A stretch of DNA of 64,000 bases from JAXGPX01 sp040766745 (GTDB lineage: Bacteria; Bacillota; Sulfobacillia; Fermentithermobacillales; Fermentithermobacillaceae): NCBI GenBank assembly GCA_040766745.1, contig JAXGPX010000001.1:310001-374000 (forward strand). The letters are read 5' to 3'. Shown here piece by piece: positions 1 through 7,673 of the stretch; the stretch's first letter is position 1, and each line of letters starts with the position of its first letter. A program made the translations under genes and the position numbers. The notes under the pieces are model-generated. The model had not been told where the DNA came from. It did no database searches and saw only the letters and a list, made by a program, of their open reading frames with translations.

Positions 1-286
1 CGCCTGATTTTCACAAGGAGCCCTGGCAAGGCCGGTAGCAGCCCCATGATAATAGATGCAGTCACATTTGCAGACGTAAACTGAATTGACAAGACTCCGG
101 AAGATGTATAGTTTATGTGGAACTAGGTTTTCCGGGGTTTTTCATTACTTAAACTGCTTGGGATATGGCAATTAAAGGGACAAAGGAGTTTCTTGTTCCA
201 AATCATGTAAAAATCTTTGCCTTATGATAAAATGAAGCGCAAGCAAGTGAAAGTATACGCTGGGCCTTGACGGAGGTGTTTGCAGG
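1..286. other. Left-edge intergenic stretch
   Basis: No convincing gene is visible on either strand. A TTGACA hexamer near 87 has a poor TATAGT partner 15 bases later, so it is a weak promoter candidate. A good Shine-Dalgarno (GGAGGT, 272-277) at the right edge belongs to the gene starting at 287. Confidence 0.4.
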
Positions 287-1360
287 TTGGGCAGACACGG
301 CGAGGGTTTCCCACTAATGCCCAAAAAGATTGTAGTAGGTGGCTTAGCCTCTCTTATGCTAAGTCTATCTTGTATATGGGTAGTTATCAGGTTTACTGGT
401 GGCGGAAACCTGGTTGGGAACCTTTTGGCGGTGGGCTTGTCGACCGTGGTTTTGTCAATGCTGCTGGTAGTTGGAAGCTGGGTAGTTGATGCCCTTAGAC
501 TCAAGATACTTGCATCTGCCATGGGTGGCCAGGTCAAATTCCTTGATGCGCTCAAGATGACGGTTATGGGTTCCTTTATGGCAGGAGTAACCCCATTCGA
601 TACCGGCGGGGAGCCTTTGAAAGTATATTTTCTTCACAGGCGAGGCCTTAGTATAGGCGCCGCTACTGCCGTTGTTGCCCTTGGCTCTTTTCTCCATGCG
701 ACTTCCAGGTTTGGGTTATGGCTGCTTGCGCCGGTTACCGTGATACTAACAGGCAACAGTCTGGAGATTCCCCCTGTCATAAAAACTACGCTTGCTGTAG
801 GCATTTCTGTATACCTGTTATTCCTTGGCCTGATTATTGCTGTCATTCTGTGGCCTGAGGGGGTAGAGATGTTTACGCGAAAACTGTTTCAATTGAAGTG
901 GCTGAAGCAATTGGTTCCAGAACCAACAGTTGCAGCCATACTCGAAAAAGTGAGAACCAGTGCTTATGATTTCAGAGATGGAGTAAAGAGAGTAAAATCA
1001 AGCGGCAGCCATGCTCTTCTTGCTTTGTTATTGAGTGTAGCCTACTGGGTCTTGGTAATATCAGTACCTGTCCTCATTGTTAGAGGAATGGTACCCCAGG
1101 TTTCATATTCACAGGTCTTCTTTGTGGCGATGACTCTTTATCTTGTTATGGCTTATGTGCCCACTCCTGGCTCAAGCGGCGGGGCAGAGGTGGGATCTGC
1201 ATACTTCTTTGCGTCTATTCTGCCGGCAAAACTCTTAGGCGGATTCGTCGTTATCTGGCGGTTTGTGACCTACTACTTCACTCTGCTGGTAGGCGGAGGG
1301 GTTGTGGCTTTCGAGACGATCAGTTGGTCTATTAGGCGATCCCAGCCAAGTCAAGAGTAG
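287..1360 (+). CDS. Flippase-like / LPG synthase transmembrane-domain (UPF0104) family membrane protein
   Basis: Polytopic membrane protein of 357 residues, matching the lysylphosphatidylglycerol synthase TM-domain family (AglD/MprF-N-like). The sequence shows about eight hydrophobic segments and the family signatures GVTPFDTGGEP near residue 103 and VPTPGSSGGAE near 290. The cytoplasmic aminoacyl-transferase domain of MprF is absent, so it is a stand-alone TM unit, probably moving or handling a lipid. The TTG start is chosen because GGAGGT lies 9 bases upstream; an ATG eleven codons later has no such signal. It faces the convergent CapA-like gene. Substrate is unknown; the family assignment is fairly secure. 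Confidence 0.8.
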   Translation: MGRHGEGFPLMPKKIVVGGLASLMLSLSCIWVVIRFTGGGNLVGNLLAVGLSTVVLSMLLVVGSWVVDALRLKILASAMGGQVKFLDALKMTVMGSFMAGVTPFDTGGEPLKVYFLHRRGLSIGAATAVVALGSFLHATSRFGLWLLAPVTVILTGNSLEIPPVIKTTLAVGISVYLLFLGLIIAVILWPEGVEMFTRKLFQLKWLKQLVPEPTVAAILEKVRTSAYDFRDGVKRVKSSGSHALLALLLSVAYWVLVISVPVLIVRGMVPQVSYSQVFFVAMTLYLVMAYVPTPGSSGGAEVGSAYFFASILPAKLLGGFVVIWRFVTYYFTLLVGGGVVAFETISWSIRRSQPSQE

Positions 1361-1490
1361 AATTGCCTGGCGCACGCCAAGCGATGGCAGCCAAGACCGG
1401 CCGAGAGCATCACTCTGAGCCCACTTGTCAGGCCAAGACTATCACCATAGCGGCACATGGAGGCTGGTTCAGAGCTATACTATGGTCATA

Positions 1491-1523
1491 GGGCCTGCCT
1501 GGAGATAGGCCAGAGCCAGGCCC
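1491..1523. terminator. Inverted repeat between convergent genes
   Basis: GGGCCTG (1491-1497) pairs with CAGGCCC (1517-1523) with extra TGG/CCA pairing inside. It lies between the convergent genes ending at 1360 and 1550. There is no clear T-run on either side, so a terminator role is only inferred from position. Confidence 0.3.
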
Positions 1524-1549
1524 CTATAAACGTTCATAGCAGCTCCAAA

Positions 1550-3280
1550 CTACTTGCCTAGATCGATTACCCGCAAGAAGACAGTTGCGGCTTCCGCTCT
1601 CGTGATTGAACTTGACAATCGTAAGGTTCCATCGTCGTAGCCCTTAATCAGGCCCTGCTCCATGCACCACAATACTGCCGCAGGATTTTCCGCGTTATTG
1701 AGTTCATCAACCTGTACAGTCAAGCCAGGCGAATTCTGTGGTTCCTGGGGGCCCTGTGATTCAATAGGGTCCTGTGACTCGGCAGGGTCGTGGGATTCGG
1801 AGGTTCCGGCGTTCTCTTGAGAATCGCCTAAAACGTGAGTAGTATCGTGCATACCTGCAGCTCTCCATAGAAGTGTACATACTTCTTCTCTGGGGCACAG
1901 CTCGTCCAAGGCCCATTCAGTATCTTCTGCTGGAAGAATACCTAACTTGGACAGATATACTACATACCGGTAGGCCCAGTGGCTCTGATCGCACAAAGCG
2001 AATTCCTCAGGATTGAAACCTTCTAAGTCTGCATCGCCGAGTTTGAGTTTCCCGGAAATAACCCTTGCAAGGGTAGTGGCAAATTCAGCCCTGGTTATTG
2101 GTTTATCAGGTAGGTACCTGCCATCCTCAAATCCTTCCACAATCCCTTTTCGAGCAAGCCTGGTTACGTCGAACCTTGCCCAGTGGCCTGCCATGTCGGA
2201 AAACGGCTTTTCCCACAATTCTCCGGAACTATCGATGTAGGTTTCAAAGGGCCTTGAAAGGGTATTAAGGTTAGACAAGGAATCTGCCTTTTCCTTTCCT
2301 TCCATAACAACAGTCTTTCCAAAGAGTATCTTGGTAGGGAGGACCGATGCCTGTTCTATACCCTTTTTCGAAACGGTTACACGAAGAATCGCACCTATTT
2401 GGCACGCCGGAACGTCAAGGCGGGTAGTGAAAACAAAGTTTCCAAGGCTGTGTGCAGTAAGTGACTTGCCGTCAAATCTGAATCCCCTAAGCACATGGGG
2501 ATGACTGCCGATTATCAAGTCAGCTCCTTCCCGCCTTAAGACCGATTCCATTCTGAGAACCCAGTCTTCAGGTTGTGTTTCTCTTTCTTCGCCCCAGTGG
2601 AGGTAAACAACTGTAACGTCAACTTGCCTGTTGAGTTCTCTGAGCCTGCTTACGATGTTGTGGTTCCAGGTACTGTAGTCAACTGCAAGCCCTGGCCTGT
2701 CGCCTTCTGCCGCCCATTGACGAACCGGGATTACCATAGACGTGGCGAGAATTCCAATCTTGATGCCATTCTTTTCGAGTATGATAGGCGCTCTGGCCGC
2801 CTCTTCATTGATACCGGCTCCTGCCGGTATGACACCGTATTGCCTCACGTTCTCTACAGTCTCCAGAAGGCAGTCCACACCGAAGTCCAGGGAATGGTTG
2901 TTGGCAAGGGATACTACGTCTACGCCGGCATCTTTTAGCCCCTGGAGAGTTTCAGGAGATGCCCTGAATGTCCACTGTTTGTCAGGCATAGGAGAGCCTT
3001 TGGTCCCTACTGCACATTCTAGATTGCCCATTGCGAAGTCTGCCTCTGTGAGTGCGTCTTTGACTCCTGCCCATGGCGCCATTGGCCCTTCTGCCTTTAT
3101 AAGGTCTTCGATCCTGCTGGCAAGGAGGATATCGCCTACGAAGTTAAGGGTAACGGTTGGCACATTCATGGCCATTGCTCTTTGAGGGCGAACTATTGCT
3201 GAAACTGTGAATGCTATTACTAGAACCACAAGGAGCATGAATCGGGCAAGAACCCTGGAACCCATGAACCGGTTTTTCAT
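1550..3280 (-). CDS. CapA-family (poly-gamma-glutamate capsule type) metallophosphatase-like protein with C-terminal SLH motifs
   Basis: Secreted, surface-anchored protein of 576 residues. An N-terminal signal peptide (basic, then a hydrophobic stretch, cleavage near AMA) is followed by a CapA/PGA_cap domain (about residues 40-330) with the family blocks NFVGDILL, GNLECAV, LANNHSLDFG and GSHPHVLRG. The C-terminal part holds three SLH-like motifs (around 360, 415 and 525), separated by a linker with repeated ESQ/DP units. SLH motifs bind pyruvylated wall polymer, so it is probably an S-layer-associated enzyme. Start: ATG at 3280 is preferred over GTG at 3289 because the GGCGG-type ribosome site is correctly spaced only for the ATG. 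CapA enzymatic activity is poorly defined in this family; the substrate is not inferred. Confidence 0.85.
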   Translation of the reverse strand: MKNRFMGSRVLARFMLLVVLVIAFTVSAIVRPQRAMAMNVPTVTLNFVGDILLASRIEDLIKAEGPMAPWAGVKDALTEADFAMGNLECAVGTKGSPMPDKQWTFRASPETLQGLKDAGVDVVSLANNHSLDFGVDCLLETVENVRQYGVIPAGAGINEEAARAPIILEKNGIKIGILATSMVIPVRQWAAEGDRPGLAVDYSTWNHNIVSRLRELNRQVDVTVVYLHWGEERETQPEDWVLRMESVLRREGADLIIGSHPHVLRGFRFDGKSLTAHSLGNFVFTTRLDVPACQIGAILRVTVSKKGIEQASVLPTKILFGKTVVMEGKEKADSLSNLNTLSRPFETYIDSSGELWEKPFSDMAGHWARFDVTRLARKGIVEGFEDGRYLPDKPITRAEFATTLARVISGKLKLGDADLEGFNPEEFALCDQSHWAYRYVVYLSKLGILPAEDTEWALDELCPREEVCTLLWRAAGMHDTTHVLGDSQENAGTSESHDPAESQDPIESQGPQEPQNSPGLTVQVDELNNAENPAAVLWCMEQGLIKGYDDGTLRLSSSITRAEAATVFLRVIDLGK

Positions 3281-3577
3281 ATGTATCACCGCCTAAACCA
3301 GGTAATAGCCTGTAAGCATTAAGAGATACTACGCCAGTCAATAAGACAGTGCCGGGTTTTCACTGAACGGTGCCTGTCCGAGAATCCGTATCTATTTGCC
3401 ACGAACGAGCCTTTAGTTCGGCTGAGTAAGTGGCAAACTTTACCTTCAACGCTCGCTTCCTATTATCCTTGTACTATTGGCATATTTCAACAGCCGGCAG
3501 GTGGTTTGATATTCGAACGGGTAGGCTTCACTAGAATCACTCCAAGATTACGGGTACGTAGTTCGCTCAACCGGATT

Positions 3578-4081
3578 TCAGCCAGGCAGGCAGATGCTCA
3601 TGCCGATTTGCAGGTTAAGCGGGTTAATACCTGGATTGAGTTGGAGAAGCCGTTCTACAGTGGTTCCATAAGCCCCGGCTATGGCAAAAAGAGTGTCTCC
3701 CTGGGATACTACCCAGTACAGGCCAGATGAGCAGGGGGGAATAGGGCCCCTGGGCAGCGCGGCTTCTTCAGGCAGGCAGATAGACATGCCGACTTGAAGG
3801 GCTTCGGGGTCAATACCGGGATTAAGGGCTATGATTCTTTGAACCGTGGTGCCTGTTATACGGGCGATGCTGAAAAACGTGTCGCCAGGCCCTACAGTCC
3901 ACAACAGCCCGGTAGGGCATTGAGCTTGTAAGATGGCGACTTCGCCGGGAGATTGCTGTTTTGATTCTCCCTGAAGACGTTTCACTTGCTGTTTAGCTGC
4001 CATCAGCGCATCAAGGGTTCTGATTCTTCTACATGCACAAGTTCTGCAGAAGTCTACCCGAGGCTTTCTCTTTGGCCTCAT
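3578..4081 (-). CDS. Small protein with two LysM domains
   Basis: 167 residues with two LysM peptidoglycan-binding repeats (about residues 60-107 and 121-166), each with the typical pattern V-x-x-GDT-x-x-IA, LNPGI and VGMSICLP / IGMSICLP. The basic, Cys-containing N-terminus (RTCACRR) has no obvious signal peptide. Two-LysM proteins in spore formers are often spore-coat or cortex proteins (SafA/YaaH-like), so a spore role is plausible but inferred. ATG 4081 is chosen over GTG 4090 because AGGGAG is spaced properly for the ATG. Stands alone, divergent from the tRNA cluster. Confidence 0.75.
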   Translation of the reverse strand: MRPKRKPRVDFCRTCACRRIRTLDALMAAKQQVKRLQGESKQQSPGEVAILQAQCPTGLLWTVGPGDTFFSIARITGTTVQRIIALNPGIDPEALQVGMSICLPEEAALPRGPIPPCSSGLYWVVSQGDTLFAIAGAYGTTVERLLQLNPGINPLNLQIGMSICLPG

Positions 4082-4155
4082 TTGCAGCACTCCCTAATGT
4101 TTTCTCGGAAGCAGGGTTGCCCAATTCGACGCTGTGAGTTTTTTATTGAATCTGT

Positions 4156-4184
4156 TTGACTAAACGATTTCCCTTAGGTATACT
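4156..4184 (+). promoter_or_regulatory. Sigma-A type promoter of the tRNA cluster
   Basis: TTGACT (4156-4161), 17-base spacer, TATACT (4179-4184), about 30 bases before the first tRNA. It is a near-consensus housekeeping promoter and is the only good one seen for the six tRNAs. Confidence 0.75.
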
Positions 4185-4216
4185 ATGTGTCGACGCCACA
4201 TTAGTGGCATGTACTG

Positions 4217-4291
4217 GGGCGAATAGCTCAGCGGGAGAGCACCTGCCTTACACGCAGGGGGTCACAGGTTCAAGCCCTGTTTCGCCCACCA
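4217..4291 (+). tRNA. tRNA-Val (anticodon TAC)
   Basis: Complete cloverleaf: acceptor GGGCGAA pairs with TTCGCCC, T-loop GTTCAAG, anticodon loop CTTACAC giving TAC, and CCA encoded. First of six tRNAs in a tight cluster. Confidence 0.93.
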
Positions 4292-4301
4292 GTAGGAACG
4301 C

Positions 4302-4379
4302 GGAGGCGTGGTGTAGCCGGTCTAACATACGTGCCTGTCACGCACGAGATCGCGGGTTCGAATCCCGTCGCCTCCGCCA
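4302..4379 (+). tRNA. tRNA-Asp (anticodon GTC)
   Basis: Acceptor GGAGGCG pairs with CGCCTCC, anticodon loop CTGTCAC gives GTC, discriminator G as expected for Asp, CCA encoded. The QueH/QueA/Tgt enzymes encoded later in the window would modify this GUN-type anticodon. Confidence 0.93.
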
Positions 4380-4415
4380 TTTTATCTCAGGGGAAGTGCT
4401 GACTGAGATGAAGAT

Positions 4416-4491
<76 letters not shown>

Positions 4492-4498
4492 TTTTCGA

Positions 4499-4573
4499 GC
4501 GGAAGTAGCTCAGTGGTAGAGCATCGCCTTGCCAAGGCGAGGGCCGCGGGTTCAAATCCCGTCTTCCGCTCCA
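4499..4573 (+). tRNA. tRNA-Gly (anticodon GCC)
   Basis: Acceptor GCGGAAG pairs with CTTCCGC, anticodon loop TTGCCAA gives GCC, T-arm GTTCAAATC, CCA encoded. Eight bases after tRNA-Phe. Confidence 0.94.
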
Positions 4574-4592
4574 TTGACTCTAGACTAGTCAT

Positions 4593-4666
4593 GGCGACAT
4601 AGCCAAGCGGTAAGGCAGGGGTCTGCAAAACCCTTATCCCCGGTTCGATTCCGGGTGTCGCCTCCA
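4593..4666 (+). tRNA. tRNA-Cys (anticodon GCA)
   Basis: Acceptor GGCGACA pairs with TGTCGCC, anticodon loop CTGCAAA gives GCA, discriminator T as usual for tRNA-Cys, CCA encoded. Confidence 0.94.
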
Positions 4667-4675
4667 CAAATGAGT

Positions 4676-4759
<84 letters not shown>

Positions 4760-4786
4760 GTCCAAATCCGAAAAAGCAAGAAGCGG

Positions 4787-4811
4787 TTACTGCAGCAAAA
4801 CTACAGCAAAA
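4787..4811. repeat. Left arm-type integrase site candidates
   Basis: TTACTGCAGCAAAA (4787-4800) followed at once by a variant CTACAGCAAAA (4801-4811). The same 14-mer occurs at 12911-12924 just inside the right end. Short repeats next to both att sites are typical arm-type binding sites of tyrosine integrases. Confidence 0.65.
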
Positions 4812-4815
4812 CAAA

Positions 4816-4850
4816 GCGGACGGGTTTTCCGTCCGCATATTTGTTTTAGT
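4816..4850 (-). terminator. Terminator hairpin after integrase
   Basis: GCGGACGG (4816-4823) and CCGTCCGC (4829-4836) form a perfect 8-bp stem with a 5-base loop. Read on the - strand it follows the integrase stop and is followed by TTTGTTTTG; on the + strand a looser TTTGTTTT also follows, so it may work in both directions. Confidence 0.7.
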
Positions 4851-4855
4851 GAGAC

Positions 4856-5989
4856 TTATGCTTTTCTCTTCTGACCTAGCATTGAATCCATCTTTGATGC
4901 CACTTCGTCCATCATGGGAGGGGTGACGTGGCTGTAGATGTCGAGGGTGACCCCACTCCTGCTATGCCCCAGTTGCTCTTGGACAATTCGGGGGTGAACA
5001 CCTTGAGAGAGGAGCAGAGTAGCGCAAGTGTGTCGCAGATCGTGAAAGCGTATCCTGCGAATGCCTGCTTTTTCTAGGATTGGGTAGAAGGACCTGTTCC
5101 GAACGTTCGATTGATTCAGAGGGGTTCCTATTTCGGTGCAAAACACTAGATCCAAGTCATGCCACAATTCCCCGACTTTCAGGCGTTCCTCTGCTTGACG
5201 GAGCCGGTGGCCTTTAAGGGCCTTTAGAGCCATATCAGACAATCTGATGGTCCTTTTACTCTTTGCTGTCTTCAGAGGCAGGAAAGAGCCGTCATGCTTG
5301 CTAAGTTGATGGGTTAGAGTTAATGTCTTTGCACTAAGGTCTATGTTCTTCCATCGAAGGCCCAGGACTTCCCCGAAACGAAGGCCGCAGGTGATAGCTA
5401 AGACGTACAGCGCATACAGGCGATCATCTTCGGCAGCGTCAAGGAATCTGTAGGCTTCGCCTTCCGTAAGCGGTGCGATATCCTTTTTTGGAACCTTGGG
5501 AACTGTGACAGCGCTTATGATGTTCCGTGGCACAAGGTCCCATCGGACCGCTTGCTCAAAAGCCTGATGAAGCACTGCATGGAGCACCTCAATGGTCCGT
5601 CCGAGGCCGGTTGCACGGAGATCGCTAAGAAGACGCTGTACATGCTGTGCGGTGATCTTCGCAAGGGGGATGTCCCGGATGGGTACTGCATGGCGTAGGA
5701 CATAGGAATAGGTCTCATAGGTTGTGTGGCGAACAGAGCCTTTCTTCACGTCCTCCATCCATGCGTCCATAAATTGCCCTACAGTCTGTTTGGTAGGTTC
5801 AAGGAGAATTCCCCGGTTGCGTTCTGCGAGTTTGGCGGTAAGTTTTGTCGAGACCTCCCGTCGTGTTTCGCCATAGATGTATTGACGCTTGACCTTCCCG
5901 GTAGCGTCCCGGCCTAGAGTGATTGCAGCGCACCAGAGACCGTCTTTGCGCTGGTATATGGACCCCTCATTATGTCCCCGTCTTGCCAT
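4856..5989 (-). CDS. int: Tyrosine site-specific integrase
   Basis: 377-residue phage-type integrase that would recombine the element's att site with tRNA-Val. Three parts are visible: an N-terminal AP2/arm-binding-like domain (GSIYQRKDGLWCAAITLG, residues 8-25), a core-binding SAM-like domain (about 68-150) and the catalytic domain with Arg in CGLRFGEV, the H-x-x-R box HDLRHTCA, the following LGH and the nucleophile Tyr in DIYSHV. All key residues are present, so it should be active. AAGGAG sits 8 bases before the ATG. It overlaps the upstream gene by 20 bases, so the two are probably co-transcribed leftward. Confidence 0.95.
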   Translation of the reverse strand: MARRGHNEGSIYQRKDGLWCAAITLGRDATGKVKRQYIYGETRREVSTKLTAKLAERNRGILLEPTKQTVGQFMDAWMEDVKKGSVRHTTYETYSYVLRHAVPIRDIPLAKITAQHVQRLLSDLRATGLGRTIEVLHAVLHQAFEQAVRWDLVPRNIISAVTVPKVPKKDIAPLTEGEAYRFLDAAEDDRLYALYVLAITCGLRFGEVLGLRWKNIDLSAKTLTLTHQLSKHDGSFLPLKTAKSKRTIRLSDMALKALKGHRLRQAEERLKVGELWHDLDLVFCTEIGTPLNQSNVRNRSFYPILEKAGIRRIRFHDLRHTCATLLLSQGVHPRIVQEQLGHSRSGVTLDIYSHVTPPMMDEVASKMDSMLGQKRKA

Positions 5990-7001
5990 CTTGCTTACTC
6001 CTTTCGGCTTTCTCTATGATTGACTCTACCCGTGCCTGGGATCGGTTAACACGTTCGGCGATCTGACAAACACTCAAACCTTCTTCCCAAAGGCTTAGAA
6101 CTAGTTGTTGGTGCTTCCGTTGGCGCCGACTCTTTGCGGTGCGCTTGCAGGCGGTGCTGCAATACTTTTGATCGCTTCTGCCTGGCACAAAGACCTTAGA
6201 ACAGGCTTCGCATATGCGCTTATTTCTATCATTCAGCATGATGTAAAACTGCAGGTACATGGCCTGAAGCAAGGTAATGGTTACGATGCGAGGTTTAAGT
6301 TTGTAGTGGTCCTGCTTCGAGTCACGAGCGACGGTGCGGCCTTTAGAGGTTAGGCTAACTCCCTTCAAATGTTGCTCAACATGGTGCGCAACATACTCAA
6401 AGGCCGCCAGTTGGTAATAATACATAGGTTCTTCTTCTAATTCCTCCACTGTGCCTAACCAATACATCGTTCTTGGTTCCGGTTGATTTTTCAGGTAGTG
6501 TTCATCTTTAGCATAGGCAGTCCTTGCCCTGGACTCCCTGGGGGCCATGAGATCGACCTTGGGCAATATGCTGCGGTCCACTGGAGATTGAAAGTCTAGG
6601 CAACACCCGGGAAATACTTCTTCAAAGCGAACGAGATTCCGCAAGTCGGTCAATTTCCGATTGAGGATGAAACCATGCAAATCCCACAAGTAGGCAAGAT
6701 CTTGAGCGGCTGTCCAAAACTGCGAATAGGTTTCAGGAGGGCTGGGGGGGTTAGGGGGAACGGTGAGCCAGCCAAGACGCTTGACCCATTTATACATAGC
6801 GGCCTTTCGGGCACGTTCGGTGTTAGTTGTGTCTTTCACCAAGCGCACCAGGGAAGGAATTAAGTCCGGCCTGCCAAAAGCATCGTAACGCCTAAAGATA
6901 CTGCCATCTCCTGACGTGAGGCGATCACCTTTCCAGGAGTAATTCTTATATACTGTTTGCCGAAAACTGCACTGCATTGGAAATTGCAGGTCTTCGTGCA
7001 C
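5970..7001 (-). CDS. Unknown protein with C-terminal zinc-finger-like and HTH segments; putative element regulator
   Basis: 343 residues. No family is recognised for the N-terminal 230 residues, which contain a Trp/Tyr-rich region. Near residue 265 a Cys cluster (CEAC ... YCSTAC, followed by basic KRTAKSRRQRK) resembles a CGNR-type zinc finger. The last 50 residues read like a helix-turn-helix (LSVCQIAERVNRSQARV). It is divergent from a Cro-like gene and co-directional with int, the position of a master repressor or activator in small islands, but that role is inference. GTG start with AGGGGG 10 bases upstream. Two exact 13-mers lie just upstream and could be its operator. Confidence 0.6.
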   Translation of the reverse strand: MHEDLQFPMQCSFRQTVYKNYSWKGDRLTSGDGSIFRRYDAFGRPDLIPSLVRLVKDTTNTERARKAAMYKWVKRLGWLTVPPNPPSPPETYSQFWTAAQDLAYLWDLHGFILNRKLTDLRNLVRFEEVFPGCCLDFQSPVDRSILPKVDLMAPRESRARTAYAKDEHYLKNQPEPRTMYWLGTVEELEEEPMYYYQLAAFEYVAHHVEQHLKGVSLTSKGRTVARDSKQDHYKLKPRIVTITLLQAMYLQFYIMLNDRNKRICEACSKVFVPGRSDQKYCSTACKRTAKSRRQRKHQQLVLSLWEEGLSVCQIAERVNRSQARVESIIEKAERSKQDGKTGT

Positions 7002-7016
7002 CTTGTTGCATCCCCC

Positions 7017-7054
7017 TTTGCATACCCTTTTAACGATTGTTTTTGCATACCCTT
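7017..7054. repeat. Paired direct repeat, operator candidate
   Basis: TTTGCATACCCTT occurs at 7017-7029 and again at 7042-7054, 25 bases apart, in the divergent region between the zinc-finger gene and the Cro-like gene. The copy at 7017 overlaps the ribosome-binding region of the leftward gene. This looks like a two-site operator. Confidence 0.55.
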
Positions 7055-7144
7055 ATTTTTCATTGAAGTCCGTTTTTGTTGTTGGTAGTGTCAGTTTAGC
7101 AGGAAAACTTAATCGACGCAACAACAATTCAGGAGGGGTGCAAA

Positions 7145-7336
7145 ATGGTTCGAGCGAACCAGGATATTCGGAGGAAGGCAAAGGCAGCAGGCGTCTTTCA
7201 TTGGGAAATAGCAGAATTTCTCGGTATGCATGACAGTAATTTCTGCAGGATGTTGCGGAGAGAACTGCCTCCAGAGAAGAAGGCTGAGATTTTCACAATT
7301 ATCAAGCGTCTTTCCGGTACTCGGAGGGAGGTATAA
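7145..7336 (+). CDS. Small Cro/CI-like HTH regulator
   Basis: 63-residue protein with a compact helix-turn-helix (WEIAEFLGMHDSNFCRMLRREL, residues 20-41, read as a HTH). The tail LPPEKKAEIFTII is typical of small phage Cro-like proteins. AGGAGGGG precedes the ATG. It begins the rightward operon of the element and faces the zinc-finger protein gene, so it is probably part of the lysogeny-type switch; that role is inferred from position. Confidence 0.7.
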   Translation: MVRANQDIRRKAKAAGVFHWEIAEFLGMHDSNFCRMLRRELPPEKKAEIFTIIKRLSGTRREV

Positions 7337-7340
7337 GTGC

Positions 7341-7550
7341 ATGGCACGAACGGAAAAAATTCTCCTTCGGATCAGCGAAGCAGCGGAAGTCTTGGGCATA
7401 AGCCGCAGCCATCTTTATGCTGCAATACAGCGGGGCGATGTGCCAGTGATCCGTATAGGGCGGACGGCAAGAATTCCGGCTGCATGGCTAAATCGATGGG
7501 TAAATGAGCAGGTGGCGGCTTGGGAAGAAGCGGCCGCTAGCCGTGATTAG
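7341..7550 (+). CDS. Excisionase-like (MerR/HTH_17) DNA-binding protein
   Basis: 69 residues with the classical excisionase-type winged HTH: ISEAAEVLGISRSHLYAAIQRG, then VIRIGRTARIPAAWLNRWV. Such proteins are recombination directionality factors or small activators. ATG 7341 is chosen because GGAGGGAGGT lies just upstream; the reading frame is open further left but that part overlaps the Cro-like gene. Four bases after the preceding stop. A second protein of the same type is encoded at 11892-12068 on the other strand. Confidence 0.8.
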   Translation: MARTEKILLRISEAAEVLGISRSHLYAAIQRGDVPVIRIGRTARIPAAWLNRWVNEQVAAWEEAAASRD

Positions 7551-7582
7551 CGCAAAAACAAAAGGCCCCGTGCGGCCGGGGC
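7545..7582 (-). terminator. GC hairpin, leftward terminator candidate
   Basis: GCCCCG (7565-7570) pairs with CGGGGC (7577-7582). On the - strand it is followed by CTTTTGTTTTTG. It could stop leftward antisense transcripts from reaching the regulators; no T-run follows on the + strand. Confidence 0.35.
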
Positions 7583-7673
7583 GGGAGAGGTGGCTTATGT
7601 TCAGGAGAATTCTATCATCGAACATCTGTTCTGGCAATGCCCTTCCCTGCCTTTGCCTGGGGAGGTGGACCAG

